A stretch of DNA of 64,000 nt from Miscanthus floridulus (lineage: Eukaryota; Streptophyta; Magnoliopsida; Poales; Poaceae). Where the stretch lies: the NCBI RefSeq assembly GCF_019320115.1, contig NC_089591.1, forward strand, positions 20,438,502-20,502,501, in the 5' to 3' direction. Positions 1 to 12,181 of this stretch are shown here, piece by piece. The position numbers were made by a program, and so were the translations under genes. The notes beneath the pieces were generated by a model that saw nothing but the letters and a program-made list of their open reading frames with translations, was not told where the DNA came from and did no database searches. Numbering within the stretch: position 1 is the stretch's first letter; each line of letters starts with the position of its first letter.

Positions 1-2768
1 CCTCCTTATTGAGTACTAACCTTATGACTACCTTTGTTTGCTATCCCTCCTATGCATAGTGCTTGTTCTTATGATCCAATCTGTGCAACTTGAAAATTCA
101 CTTTGGGTGTGTGGTCAGTAATGGTGTTATGAGTAGCAACTACAGTGCCATGACGGAACCAAGGGCCTCCTTGTGGCCGGCCGGCACATGGTTGTGCTGC
201 TGGGTGTGTGCTAGTATCAAGGTTTCTAGTCATGATCCATTGTCGAACTACATCGATGTGTTATTTTCACATGAGCTCTTCCTTGGTTATCTCTCCATAT
301 CTTATCAAAGATCCATATATCAAACCAAAAGTTGTAGAGCTTCCTTTTGAAGTCACAAAAAGGATAACCTTTGAAGAACTGGTCACCGACATAAACATTA
401 ACAGACTACAAGAGGTGGTAGACAAGTGACTCCACTTGGTTGTCCTAGTATTGACGTCCATCACCTAGTGAACAACTTATGTCATCATTGTTGGATCAGA
501 AAGGCATACAACACTTAATGTTGGACAAATGGTTAGTCGGATAAGAATCGAACGTCACATTATGATTATGACCTGGTTATCCAAGTCTTGATCATTATGT
601 GCATGCGGATCGCACAGTCGAGATCAACCATCTCTAGTGTGACCCCTTATCTGCTGACTTCAATGGTGACCATCTGTTATGCGTCAATCACAACTATTGT
701 TGGCAAGAGTGAAGATTTAGAACTTTTAGTGTTGAGAGACAACTGATTAGTTACTAGTCAGAAGCTTAACCTCCAGCTAGGTGACAACTTTTTGCTAAAT
801 ACGAAGGCTATGTCTCGTAGAGCAATGTAACAAGAAGCCATTTAGCAATGTAGCTGCTACTTTGTTTTCCAAAACCTATGCTATCAAGTCAATTCCATCT
901 TGGACAATCACACAGATAGTACAAGACGTTGTATCTGCTATATAGGAGCTAGTGAAAGCACGTCCCTAGTTTCAGTCAGCATCTTTGTGCCCCTAGGTGC
1001 CACTAACACATGTGTCCGGACTATATTGGACAAAGTGCCAAAGGATATATAGGAATGGTTCCTTATCTCTGTAGGACAGTCCCTCCATGTAGAGTATGCT
1101 TTGTGTCCCGAAAACATAGCCACAAGTCCAATGCTTGTGCATCGTCAAGTTGGTGTCGAGATCAACGACGGAAATTGTTACCTAAGAAACATGTCAGGAA
1201 GACTATAGCCTCCATCTTCAGCTAGAGAAAGGCTGCTGCTGCTATGAGAAAGGTTAGAGAGTGCAAAATACACACCTCAACGTGTGAAGCAAAGAAAAGG
1301 GAGAACCCAAAATCTGTCCAGATTTTGTGGCACTAAACCGGTTATCTTCAAGCCAGTGATTAGTGACTCAAACGAAGTTGGATTGACCCCAAACTTGGTT
1401 ATCTCATTCCTTGGTTAGGACCCTTCAATGTCTTAAGTTGGTTTGAGTATTGGTTGAGTAAAACATCGGATTTGAGAGATATCTTGTCGGCTCGGTTTGC
1501 TGCCATTTCAGAACAGAGCAGTTTTGGTAGATGAATTGTTTGGATGGTCAAACGGTGTCCGGTTGAGTTGAATTTTTGTGAGTAGTTAGAAGACCCATGG
1601 AGATACATGCCCACAAACATTTGTGCATAGTGGAGCAGTAGTTTGTGAGATATGAATAGAAAACAAAAGGGTACAGAATCTACAATTTCGTTGTGACTGC
1701 GATCATCCTTTGCATTAGACGGTTGTGTTGTAATTCATGCCAAGAAATTACAACTTGTAGGTGTATTGTTGTTAGACAACCCTCCATACCCTTTGCACCC
1801 CTATGTGCCTTGCTTTTGCCCTCGTAGATCAGCAATGCGTGAGCAGTCAAGGTGTTCTAGAAGTCAAATTATGCCCTTGCAATTCGAAAGTAATTGGAAA
1901 GGTGTCAAACCATAGATTTTTGGATTATGGTTTTGAGATGTTGATTGGCCTAAGAATTGAAGCCTCAACATCAAATATAGTTTAAGAAAGCTAGTTTTGC
2001 TATGATGCAAGTCAACCCAACTTGTTGTGCAACTGCACCACGAAGGCAAATTGTATTTAACCTGCTTGATAGTGAACTAGTCCCTAGTTTTGTGATTACT
2101 TGCAACTTGTGTTGTCCTCCAAGCCTCGCTAACATCCTTCTGCGTCAATGGTTCTCCAATGCTAACATGCCTTTGGTACCTTATATGTGTTTTTACCCAA
2201 GAGGTTGCATCAAATTCAACCCAGATCACTGTTGCAACTTGGATCCAAAGGCTCCCTAAGGAATGATCATCGAGAACGTTGAGCCAACAGAGTCAGCTAT
2301 TACATTTACCACTCACTCGGCAGACTCAGACCATACAATATTGTTATCAGAGAAAGAGAACTGCACACATAGAACCATTGCAACAAGTATCCTTTAGAAG
2401 ATTATGATCTAGTGCAAAGTCCATATGGTCTATGCTATATCCACTAGGGAAGTAGATGCTACAAGTATTTAGTCTACGTTTGTATAGCTCTTCGTACATC
2501 AAGGACGAAGTACGTAGGATAATGCTATCTTGGATTCCTTCCAATGTAACAATGCTTTATGGACGCCAACGAAGGAAATTCTTCAGACAATAGCTTACAA
2601 TGAAGAGCAAGTATCAGAAAGTGTCGTGACCAAATTAGCCTCTCTGATACTCTGAAGTTAAGTAGCCTAATGCTATCACTGATGTTGGAAACTGGATGAC
2701 ATGTTTCTCTTCCCTTAAAAGTCTTTCGCACTGAATCTCAGGACGTAATTCCATTAAGGGGGGAGGGC
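1..2768 (+). mobile_element. 3' internal region of Tekay-like gypsy element, no recognisable coding
   Basis: This stretch lies directly upstream of a polypurine tract and an LTR that starts TGTAACACCC, so it should be the 3' internal part of a Ty3/gypsy element. I read all frames and found no gag, protease, reverse transcriptase, RNase H, integrase or chromodomain motif; every open frame is short. Only the last ~35 bases resemble the usual end of a grass gypsy internal region (a CTGAATCTCAGGACG-like stretch followed by the purine tract). It may be a non-autonomous derivative (LARD-like), or unrelated DNA carried or inserted upstream. Assignment to the element rests on position only. Confidence 0.5.
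2754..2768 (+). other. Polypurine tract of gypsy element
   Basis: A purine run (AAGGGGGGAGGG) sits immediately 5' of an LTR beginning TGTAACACCC. This is the expected primer site for plus-strand DNA synthesis and shows that the following LTR is a 3' LTR in plus orientation. Confidence 0.85.
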
Positions 2769-5700
2769 TGTAACACCCTAGGTGTTTGGCACTAGTTAAG
2801 AAATGGGTTTGAGCTCAAACATGGCATGTTAAGTGGTGATGAAGGTGTTAAGATCAAATCTACAAGAGTGAGCTCCAACTTAAACTTGGGCAACACACCT
2901 TTGCTTACATATGGATCCTTGCTAAGATTATACAAGAGTAAGGCTAAACATGCTCATTCCATGTACATTACATCCACATGCATCCATCTAGACCAGTGGA
3001 AAAGTTTCATGAAGTCTGGAATCAAAAAGTCACATGAAATGATAAGTTATATCCTTATTAGAATGACTTTACTAAGTGCTTGAATTGCACTATTAAGTGA
3101 ATGGAAATGTAGGTCATCAACCAAACCTTGCAACCTTGCCCAAATGACTCTAGATGAACTCTATAGCAAAAGTCATGAAAGGTTCATGTTGGGCAAATGC
3201 CAAGAAAATGCTCCAATGGATCAAAAAGGATAATCTAAGCTTTATCGTGATCCTACTTTGGTCAAAGTAGAACTGTAGGTTCTATGCAAGCTTTGATGTT
3301 GGACCTTAAATAAAAGTTCTAGTTCATATTATGTAGAAGAAATGTTGTTTTTACACTAAGACCTAGATCAGCATGGAAATAAGTCAAACAGAGGTCACAA
3401 GATTGAATTTACTGCAGTTTTCAGCGCTTGGAAATATTCTAAGTCTGGAATTTCATTGACATCAGCATTGGCGTCTCACGTTCTCCGAAATTCGTTAAGC
3501 AACTTGAGTTGGTTAAAAAATAAAAGTTGAGGGTTATATTATGGAGAAGAGCATGCAAAAAGTTGCATTGAGTTTGACCGAGTTTTGACCTCCGAAAGCG
3601 AATTCCCGTGACCGTTATCAACATGTTGATACTATCATATTAAAGCTTAATTAACTGTTGATCTATTACTCAAATGACCTGGCACCCTTAATAAGAAATG
3701 TAGAGTAGACCGAGGTGAGCAAACTTCATTTTGGGCCCATTGCTAAATTCAGCCCAGAAGCGGCCCAAAAATGACTCCCCACGTTGGCCATACCGTCGCC
3801 CGCCACGTGCTCGGTAAAAGGCCTCAAAGGACACCGCGTGTCCGTGGACGTGGCCTCCATTGCCGAGCTTTCTTGCCGCGTGGCCTGCCTCCCTGTTGCG
3901 TCCTTGCTTCTCCAACCGAGCGCCAGAGCTGTCACACACTGTCCCAGCCAAAGCTCCACTCCGCGCTCGCTTCCTCTCGCTCCACTCCGCACCGGAGCAT
4001 GCGTTCGCCATGACCAGCAGGCCAAGCTCGCCGTCGTCGCCGTTCCCTGGCCCTCAAGCATCCTCGTGTCCCTCCACGTGAGCCACGAGTTGCTCCGCCC
4101 TCTCCCCATCCTAATGCGCTCCTCCACCAGGCCACTAGGCTGCTGCCAGTGGGCAGCCGCTGCTGCGCCGCCACCGCCCGGCGTGTGTGTGTGGCCGTGC
4201 CACTATGGGCCACCTCGGGCTGAGCTGAGCATCCCTACGCGTGCGCGCGAGGCTCCTGGTGCTTCCCCACCATTGCCCCGCCGCCGTCGGCCCTTCTCCA
4301 GCCGCCACCGGCCGATTCCCCGGCATCCTCTATTCAAGTTCATGTCAGGGACCCCATGCTAGAATTCGACAAAGGGAAGGGGCCTAACTGCAACCTGTAG
4401 ACTCAGATGAATAGTGTCGATAAGGACCTATTTGCAGGAAATTAGCTAAAATTTGGAAAATCCATAAGAATTCATAGGAAATTCATAAAATAGAAAATGA
4501 GGACTTTTTGGAATCCTTGTGAAATTGTTTATGCAGTAGATCTATAATATGGCATGTTTTAGTTTAAAGTTTTTGCTGCAAAAATAGATTTGTGCAGTAA
4601 GGTTGTAATGCTAGTTGAATTTGTTATTTTCCATAACTGCAGATCTAGGGCTCCAAATGAAGCGAAATTTTTGTGGCATGCTACTCATGTGATAGTTGAT
4701 GTGTGGTAAATATTTCATGAGTATTGGATGAAGTATGAGTGAGTTATTGGTTTATCTCGCTCTCACATGATTTCTTGCAATAGCAAATTGTCTTTTTCAT
4801 TGAGGTAGCTATACTTATGCAAATGATATGAAATTTATACAGTAGACTATGGAGAGGATATGTGAGCTACTGTAATTTTTGTAGAATTTATTGTGCATTT
4901 TTTATATATGTTCATAAATACACCTTGATGTCTAAATAAATTAAGAAATGCTTTAAGAAAATTTATTTAGAGGTGAGCACCATGCTTTCTGGTGATCTTT
5001 AGTCATGTGTGAAATGTTGGTAAAGTTGGTTTTGCCCAGTTATGTATTTGCAACATAAGTTAATAATTATTTTCTTGCCGATGTGGTTTATGGATAGATC
5101 TGGGAACTTAGCAAAGTTCTTCATGATAATGTGCTTTGTTGTGAAACTTGTTTATACAAAAGTTGTAGATAATTCATGTATCTAGCTTCTGTTAAAATTT
5201 GGTGTCATTTGGCCAAGTAGTTTAATAGTTACAGCTGTTTAAAGTTGGGTTACCGAATTGATTGCTCTCTGTCTTGTTTAGACCAGTTTCTGTAAATATA
5301 TAATTTTGACCCACTTAACTTGTGAATCATGCTATGATGGTTATAGATGAAATGTTGAGAATTTCATAGTCTTTCCTGAATGTCTTGTGTCATGGCTATT
5401 GGATTTGTATAACTCTAGTTATGATCCAAACATGAAGCTGTTGTTTCTAGTCCAGAAATAGACATGTGCTAGTTGTGGTTGTTTACTCCATGTGTTGCTA
5501 AGTGTGGCTTATGCCCTTGTTGATGGTCAAGTTATGATACTTGTGACCTTGTTAAACTTGTGTTATGCTTGATGTGCTTGCTCTCTATAGTTAGTTGTGT
5601 GTTGTTAGTTAAATAGCTATTGGTGTCTATGTCTTGCATAATCTTGTGTTTGTCTTGAATGCTTATGTGATGCATCTTGTGTTACCATTCATCACATTCA

Positions 5701-7403
5701 TACACATGCATCTTGCATCTCATTTAGGTATGCTAGATGAATCACATGAAGGATGTGACGTGGAGCCAAACTCAAAGGTTGGGTTTGGTGGATCTATCCC
5801 GAAGATGGAAGGACTAAGCAAGTGCTAGGACCGGAGATGTCACCAAGACGGTGCAAGCTAACTGAACTGACTTGTGTCGGATCCCAGGCAAGCTCTGGAG
5901 CATCCTAAGCCTCCCATGTTTTTACAAATATCTTGAGTATCTTTTATTGTTGATGATGCATTAAGTATAGGAATTGGTTGAAACCAATTGTTGCATTATA
6001 TCCTTACCTTGTCCAGATAAAATCCTGTGAATCCTAATTAATTGTAGGATCGAATGATGCTTAGCTATGCTTAGACCGATAGAAGTCAGGTGATTTCCTA
6101 TCACCTGCGTGATGTAGGATGAGCTCTGGTCATGGTTGGCTATAATTGCTATCATGAAAAAGAACCATGTGTTAATAATGAATGGAGATCGGACGTGATG
6201 ACGGTAGTGCAGCAACAAGGCATGGAGGTCTTGGGTGTGAATTTATCCCCGTCTGTGTCGTTTAAGCACCGATACACTATACATCCTCATGTCATGTTGA
6301 ACGCAGCCTAACACTTAGCTGGCCGGATAAGTCGTTCCGATCGCGAAGCCTAGTAGCTCGACTTAGGCCAAGAACGCGAGTAGTGGCATGCATTCTGGAG
6401 GTAGTAGGGATGTGCGGAGAGCCATTGACATAAGTCCAAGGCGGGTTAGAGTCTCAAGCAACCTTGGCAGAGTGGTTCTCTGAGAATGCCGATCTGTTCA
6501 GACTCGCGACTCCTAAATTGTGCCAAAGGTGACTTGTTTGCGACCCTTGACAGGGGAAGCAGGGGTTGTGTTTAGGAATGCCCCTCCAGCTGGATAGGAA
6601 TCGATTCGAATCATAGTCTCTCCCGAATAGTGAGAACTTGACTGAGCAGCAGCAACATAGATTCACTAAATTTAAAGATATGGTTAAAGGATGATGATGA
6701 TGGTAATGATAATGAGCCATAAAATACCTGATATGGTTATTATTGTTTGCAACTTAATCAAGTGATTGATTAGTACAGGTGCTAATATAGATGGTAGGTA
6801 ATGGCTAAAAGTCACTGCTAGTACAGGTGAATAATGCTAATGATTACTCAATCTTTTATGCAAAAAGGTTGTTCAACTAGATCCACTGATAAAGCCTTGC
6901 ATAATCCGTGGTGTCACTTGTTTTGGTTTCCGATGGGTAAGTCTGGCTGAGTACATTCGAGTACTCAGGGTTTATCCCACCATGTTGTAGGTGAAGTTCT
7001 TGGCCTACTGAAGATGGTGGCTAACCGCCGGTGGGCTCGGTGATTCTATATTTAGTTCTCATCTATATGCTTTTGTCTAAGGATGTCACTTATGCTAGCA
7101 ATATATTTGGAACTTATATTAATGTAATCATTTGAAAGCTATGTTTTTTTTCACTAAGCGGTTTTGAAACCCAAACTTGTACTATTATTTGTGAACCCAT
7201 TTATAATATTATTTCCACTGCAACCCTATGTATGTGATGTGTATTTGCTTAATCACATGATCTTGGTTGTGATGTTGATTTACCAAGGTCTTTCGGGACA
7301 CTCGGCGGACTACCGGGTTTATATAAGTGAAAGTATGCGCGTGTCAACGTGTTAGCGGGGACAACCATACTTGATCTTGTATAAATTGGGTGGTTATGTC
7401 ACA
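2769..7403 (+). repeat. 3' LTR of Tekay-like Ty3/gypsy element
   Basis: The repeat begins TGTAACACCCTAGG right after the purine tract and ends GGTTATGTCACA, giving TGT...ACA termini. Its ~4.6 kb length, a GC-rich core near 3.73-4.36 kb, AT-rich middle and the GTACTCAGGGTTT segment near 6.96 kb are typical of long LTRs of Tekay/Del-type chromoviruses in grasses. No second copy lies in the window, so the 5' LTR must be outside and the target-site duplication (ctgtt to the right, 7404-7408) cannot be checked. Short open frames inside, on both strands, reflect base composition and are not called as genes. Confidence 0.8.
3726..4365. promoter_or_regulatory. GC-rich core of the Tekay-like LTR
   Basis: GC- and CpG-rich block inside an otherwise AT-rich LTR, with overlapping open frames in several phases on both strands. 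In long chromovirus LTRs such a block often lies in the transcribed region; no clear TATA box was assigned here. The open frames are interpreted as compositional artefacts. Confidence 0.35.
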
Positions 7404-7728
7404 CTGTTCTCCCAAGTCGCCTTAGAATAATGATTCTGGGCCATCCTCCACTCATGAAGGTAGCGCCGAGCATTGTCTCCATTATAGAAGTCAGAGGAAT
7501 CCGACGATGAAGCCGAGACGGAAGATACGGCGTCAGAAGGCCCGTCGGCCCTTGAGAGAGGACGAAGGCTGTCATTCACAACAAACCTGCAGGCGAGTTA
7601 GAACTATTCATCATCATGAACAAGAAATGTTGATCTCACCTCATGCGTCGGAGACACTAGTTCATTGGCATACTCTCCTCTAGAATTTCCTCCGTCGCGC
7701 GCTTACCTCGGTTATCTTCGCCGGCCAT
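7404..7728 (-). pseudogene. Antisense accessory ORF, N-terminal-type remnant (unknown function)
   Basis: Read on the minus strand, an ATG at 7728 opens MAGEDNRGKRATEEILEE. A second open stretch (about 7579 down to 7404) gives VNDSLRPLSRADGPSDAVSS, followed by a serine-rich run and YNGDNARRYLHEWRMAQNHY. Between them are splice-like signals (GTGAGA donor near 7638, CCTGCAG acceptor near 7589), so this may be two exons of one gene. The frame stops exactly where the Tekay-like LTR begins, suggesting truncation by that element. I do not recognise a domain. Its position 5' of a purine tract and LTR on the other strand suggests it is part of the element's accessory antisense gene; function unknown. 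Confidence 0.4.
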
Positions 7729-8145
7729 GGAAGAACAATTGGATCTACGAAAGGGAGAAAGAGAACTGCTACGGGGTTTTGACAGGCGGAGAAGAGCAGA
7801 GAAACAGTTGCGAGTAAGGATATATTCAAGGCCAAAACCACCAACCGGTATTTGAAGACCTAAAGCGAAGGGACGGGCGCCTCGGGATGTGTAAAAGGCA
7901 ACAACAATTAATGGAAGGCGAAGCACCACTTCACTAATGCCGATGGAAATACAACACTGAGCAACTGAAAGGCAGGAAATCGAAGGGTTCTCTTAATAAG
8001 AGCTGTGTTTTTAGACTTGGTTAAACCAAGGGCCTGGATTGGCTATATCAAATCAGCTCTTTAGCCAAAAAAGCAAGCATAAACAAAAGTAATGCGCATA
8101 GTGCCAAGACAGGAAAATTATCTGCTAAATATCAGCTATTACAAA

Positions 8146-8937
8146 CTATGGGCCGAGGAAAACCTTGCCTACTATGTCATCGGCCAAGGTATTAAAAGCT
8201 ACAGAATTGGCGGCACTCATGAAATCCTTGACCAAGCACTCCTGCTCCCTAGGGTATGCTGCGTCTAGAAAACCATGGGGAAGAAGCTGAAGATTTTGGC
8301 CCAAATGGGCTTGGGCGGCAGCCAATGCCGTGGCAGCGCCATGACGAACACCATGGAGAGCAACCTCCCTGACACGATTCAGGATGTCATGCAAATGAAC
8401 CACCGGAACAACGCCCCTGGCATTGACAAATCCTGCTGCATGATCCGCAGCTGATCAAAGGCTCTCTAGTTGAGCAGATAGATCTAAAAGATTCAAAGGG
8501 GAGGTGATTAGAGTCTTAGAGACAAAATTGAAAAGAAGCAGAGGTTATGACAGGTATCTCACCCACAATTCTGGCCTTAGCCTTGGCCAATCTATCCTCC
8601 ACTGAATCGACCGTAGGAGGTGATCGGCATCGAACCATGGCCAGGGCCGAGACCATGGCCAGGGCCGATTCTGCAAGGGATAGACACTCAGCGAGACTCT
8701 AGCCATGTCGATCAATGGAGGCAAGTAGATCATCATTATCAATCCACCTCATCTGATTGCAAGGGGCTGGCGGCAAGTCATCGATGAGGAAGGCCTTGAA
8801 GGCCGAACGGAGTCGGCCCTATTCCCCAAGGCAGCGGAGGCATCATGGGATATACCCTCCTACGACAATAAGGGCACTTGACACGATGATGCAGATCCGA
8901 TGAAGACCTTCTCAGGAAACCTCTTGCTGTTCTCCAT
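8146..8937 (-). pseudogene. Antisense accessory gene of Tat-like element (plant transposon gag-like domain)
   Basis: Read on the minus strand from the ATG at 8937 (MENSKRFPEKVFIG). The frame is broken early, then resumes as a heptad-rich segment ending VDSVEDRLAKAKARIVGE, followed by a GTGAGA donor-like site (~8563). An exon-like segment down to the stop at 8146 includes VHLHDILNRVREVALHGVRH and ATALAAAQAHLGQNLQ. This HGVRHGAATALAAAQ block is one I recognise from abundant grass proteins annotated as putative gypsy-type transposon proteins; their biochemical role is unknown. At least one stop in the first segment and a frame change show decay. The gene runs opposite to the inferred direction of its host element, which is the accessory-ORF arrangement of Tat-lineage elements. 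Confidence 0.55.
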
Positions 8938-9930
8938 AATCTCTGACCTACGGGAAAGCAGGAACTATGCTAAGGGTGCAGAAGGTTTGGGGCAAAGTGA
9001 GTTATCCTTAGATCAACTACCGAGGCCCGTTTATATAGCCTAGGAAGGCGAGAAGATAGATTTCGCTAGGAGTGTGAGTTTGGAATCAGAAACAGAAGCG
9101 GAACTGACACTTCAGAAGTTCAGGAGACAGGATAACGAAGAAATAACAGATTCAGACTGATTGCTTCCTCAAATTACAAAAGATCTGAAAAAGATTCGAA
9201 GATTTTACCAGAGATCAGCCTATCCAGTTTATTTTGGATTGAAGGGAAGTCTGGGCCCCAACAAGGCCAAAGTCCATCGCAAGGCGAGTTGATGTTGGCC
9301 CATTGCTAACATTATGCCCAAGGAGAGAGGAAATCGCCCACCTAAACATAAATTCAACTGATTTTTTGATAAATCGGAAAACTATGGGGAAGAAGCCTGT
9401 GGCTTTCCTAGTGGGCATTCAGTGGAGTAAACAAGGGGAAGGTGTCCACACATTTTAGCCCTTGGAAACACTAGGACAGCTTTGCGAGCATGGAGAGAAG
9501 ACTTAGGTGATATCACAAGAATTCTCCTAACTACAATAGCTGATCCTCTTGCTCGACAAGGCGCTAGAATGAGCGACACAATCACCCTATGCACAAGAAT
9601 TCTCTTAACCGCTCAAGATCTGCATAGCAAAGGGATAAACCATGGAGGATCTAGCGGGATCGGAGACACCCGAGGAAGCAGATAAAAGCGAAACATGGCT
9701 AAATTGTTGAATTTGCTCTCACCAGGGTCAGATAGCCATTTTATAGCCGGCTTGGAAGGATGAGTCCAAACGCCCATGAAGCAATAGTGCTCTAAAAAAG
9801 TTTTGAAGCATGGGCTCATGGTTTGATATGGACGGTGATGAATAGTAGACCCCAAGATTCCTTACCCATGACTACGAGGCCTATTGGGAGCACGGACATG
9901 GTAATTTTAGAACAAAATTTCTTTTGTCCC

Positions 9931-9944
9931 AAAATTGGGGGGCA
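9931..9944 (+). other. Polypurine tract
   Basis: AAAATTGGGGGGCA directly precedes an LTR that begins TGTGTTTACACC. It marks the 3' end of an internal region in plus orientation. Confidence 0.75.
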
Positions 9945-11753
9945 TGTGTTTACACCAAAATTTGGAAGGAGAGTCATAGGGACCCAGAGGCTTCCTAGGA
10001 TCGTATCATCAAGGGATCTATTGTGGGCAGACTAGAAACAACTGATTCAGATGCGAAATCTAGGAATCGGCTTTTCTTCGGACAGCTCCAGCAGATAATG
10101 ACAGAGGCTACGCTCGACGCTAGGACGAAAACTATGTTGGACTCTATAAAAAGGGAAAGATTAGAGTCCAAGTTATCTTAAATTAGAAATGTTTTCATTT
10201 TTATGCCAAAGTCTATAACAAATCATGCTCGAGTAGGATTCATGTTTAGGCTCCGGGTATAAATACCAAACCCCGTCTATTGTAAGGGACAACAATCAAT
10301 CAAATACAAGTCAATTACTTTTTTTGGCTCCGACCACCCCTTAGGAGTAGGAGTAGAGTAGATATCGGCGAGTTCTTTGGCAAGTATGGCCACATTGATC
10401 CGGTCGACCTTCACTGCTTGTTGTAAGTTCCATCACGCTTTATACCTCTGTTCGTATGGCTGCATCGATCCGGTCGACCCCCACTGCGGCTTTGGTATAA
10501 GCTAGTTATCGACTCTTGCCTAATTCAAGTATGGTCTATGTGATTCTGCCTCACACCCCACTGCTTGAATTAGATCAAGGTCAAGTTATCGGCTCTATCT
10601 TAGAGTGGCAGTCTTTGGTAGATTCATTAAGTTACCGATATTACTTATTGCTTTCATTGTTTATCTAATTACAGCAATATCACTCTGCCCAATTGAGATT
10701 GATCTGGATCGGCCTTATATCTTGTTTAACTCATCGTTTGCTAATCTAAAACTGATCTAATCCACATCTTAAGCGATGAGTTATGTTTTTATCGGCTGTT
10801 TTGCGTCAATCTTAATCGTGCATAGCGTGCGGTTAAGGCATGTTCGATCTTGAGTAGATCTATCGGTTAGTGAGAACTGTTTCATGGCCCGTCATCATGG
10901 CCTATGGGATTCTGCCTCTCACCCCACTATTGGCACCGTGGAGTGGAGATCGTTGGTTGGTAGACCCGTTCCTGAGAAGACATAACCTTAATTGTGCGCT
11001 ATGCCTGAATCGGTTGTTTAGCCGATATCAAATGCTTACATGAATAGTTCACATCACAAGATCGTTGAAGTAGAGATAAGTTGAAATATGTGTTAGCCCC
11101 ATGATCTTGTTGTTGTATTATGGCCTGCATGATTCTGCCTCATGCCCCACTGATATTAGTAATTAGTTAGGGTCATCGAGTCTATTATTGTTTCTACGGC
11201 CTGCATGATTCTGCCTCATGCCCCACTAGTCATGGCGATAGATGAGATCTAACATGTTCATTAGATTTATCTTTATTAAATGGTTAAGTGATGTTGAATT
11301 GTTTCTTTATATAAAAAGGAGTTCGGTTATTCGTAATCATTGGCTCAGCATGGACTGATCATCATTGATATCTTATTGCCATTGATTAATATTTGTTTAA
11401 ATGATGTTTATCCTGAATGATAACCGATTCTCTTCACACGACCCCATGAGCTCTAACTGACTTATTATCATGAATATACTGGGATCGGCTATTTAGCCGA
11501 TTTTCCTTCCATATTGGCTCTCACAGCCGCACATTTGGGACTGTCTGGACAACACCGGCAAGTTCCACCCTTAATTACTGCTGAACTTTCTCTCCTTGTC
11601 AATTGCAGGGTCAAATGGACTAGCACGCCTCAGGGAGGATTGCGTAGGATCGACCACCCCTGCGCTAAAGCTAGGAAGATCCGCTCCATCGAGCGGACCC
11701 TTCCTGGCTTACTGCGTGTGTCCTCGGCACTGGGACAAAATTCTGTGTCGACA
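9945..11753 (+). repeat. 3' LTR of Tat-like gypsy element
   Basis: The LTR begins TGTGTTTACACC after the purine tract and ends TTCTGTGTCGACA (TGT...ACA). A TATA-like TATAAATACC lies at 10257-10266, with a CA-rich leader after it. The segment contains four dispersed copies of a GATTCTGCCTCATGCCCC-like motif (10542, 10908, 11131, 11207) and two copies of a GATCCGGTCGACC motif. Near the 3' end is a conserved-looking GATCGACCACCCCTGCGC segment. No second full copy occurs in the window. Right-hand flank is acctg. Confidence 0.75.
10257..10266 (+). promoter_or_regulatory. TATA-like box in LTR
   Basis: TATAAATACC follows CTCCGGG and is followed by a CAACAATCAATC-rich leader, a usual core promoter layout in grass LTRs. 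Confidence 0.55.
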
Positions 11754-12181
11754 ACCTGTCAATATATAAACGGTTTTGTGGATTCTTTGGTTTTAGTTTG
11801 TTATTATCATTATAGCTGCCATCGATCCAGTCGAACCTTACTATCGATGGTAACATATTAGATTCAGAGCGTTTGTAGATCCATTTGTACTAGACAGCTG
11901 ATTTGTTCGGATGTTATATCCTTTCTCGCTAGGATCATCGGCTCAATGCTTTACACTAGTTATATCCACCTAGCTCATGATTTTACTTATATCTGCGTGC
12001 ATTGTACTTGTCATTATAAAATCAATCGCAACCCATGAGCTTTATGGTCCTTAACAGCTAATTTTTTCATGTATTGGCTTTTTAGTCGATTTTTCCGTCT
12101 GGCTGCTCCCGAAATAGCACACTTGAAACTATTTGGGTAAAAACCAGCATGTTTCACCTTAAATTACTGATAATGCAGTTA
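11754..12181 (+). repeat. Truncated second LTR copy related to 9945-11753
   Basis: The sequence repeats landmarks of the preceding LTR in the same order: CATCGATCCAGTCGAACC (compare 10453), then TATTGGCTTTTTAGTCGATTT followed by a CTTAAATTACTG block (compare 11480-11580). It is a diverged, 5'- and 3'-truncated copy of a related LTR lying head-to-tail behind the first one. It has no coding potential. Confidence 0.6.

Larger units (their letters stand above)
7404..9944 (+). mobile_element. 3' internal region of a Tat-like gypsy element (decayed)
   Basis: The block lies between the end of the Tekay-like LTR and a purine tract plus plus-strand LTR at 9945. It contains two antisense coding remnants (described separately) and no pol motifs. 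Established knowledge: Tat-lineage gypsy elements (Grande, RIRE2, Retand and relatives) often carry an extra ORF, frequently antisense, between pol and the 3' LTR. The arrangement here fits that plan, but the lineage call rests on this layout and the LTR, not on reverse transcriptase. The left end is cut by the neighbouring LTR. I saw nothing else recognisable at 8940-9930. Confidence 0.5.

Noticed and set aside
3688..4362. Several long overlapping open frames on both strands (up to 192 codons)
   Set aside because: They lie in the GC-rich core of an LTR, overlap in many phases and show no domain; base composition explains them.
7404..7408. CTGTT as target duplication of the first Tekay-like element
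   Set aside because: Only one side is visible; the 5' LTR lies outside the window, so it cannot be verified.
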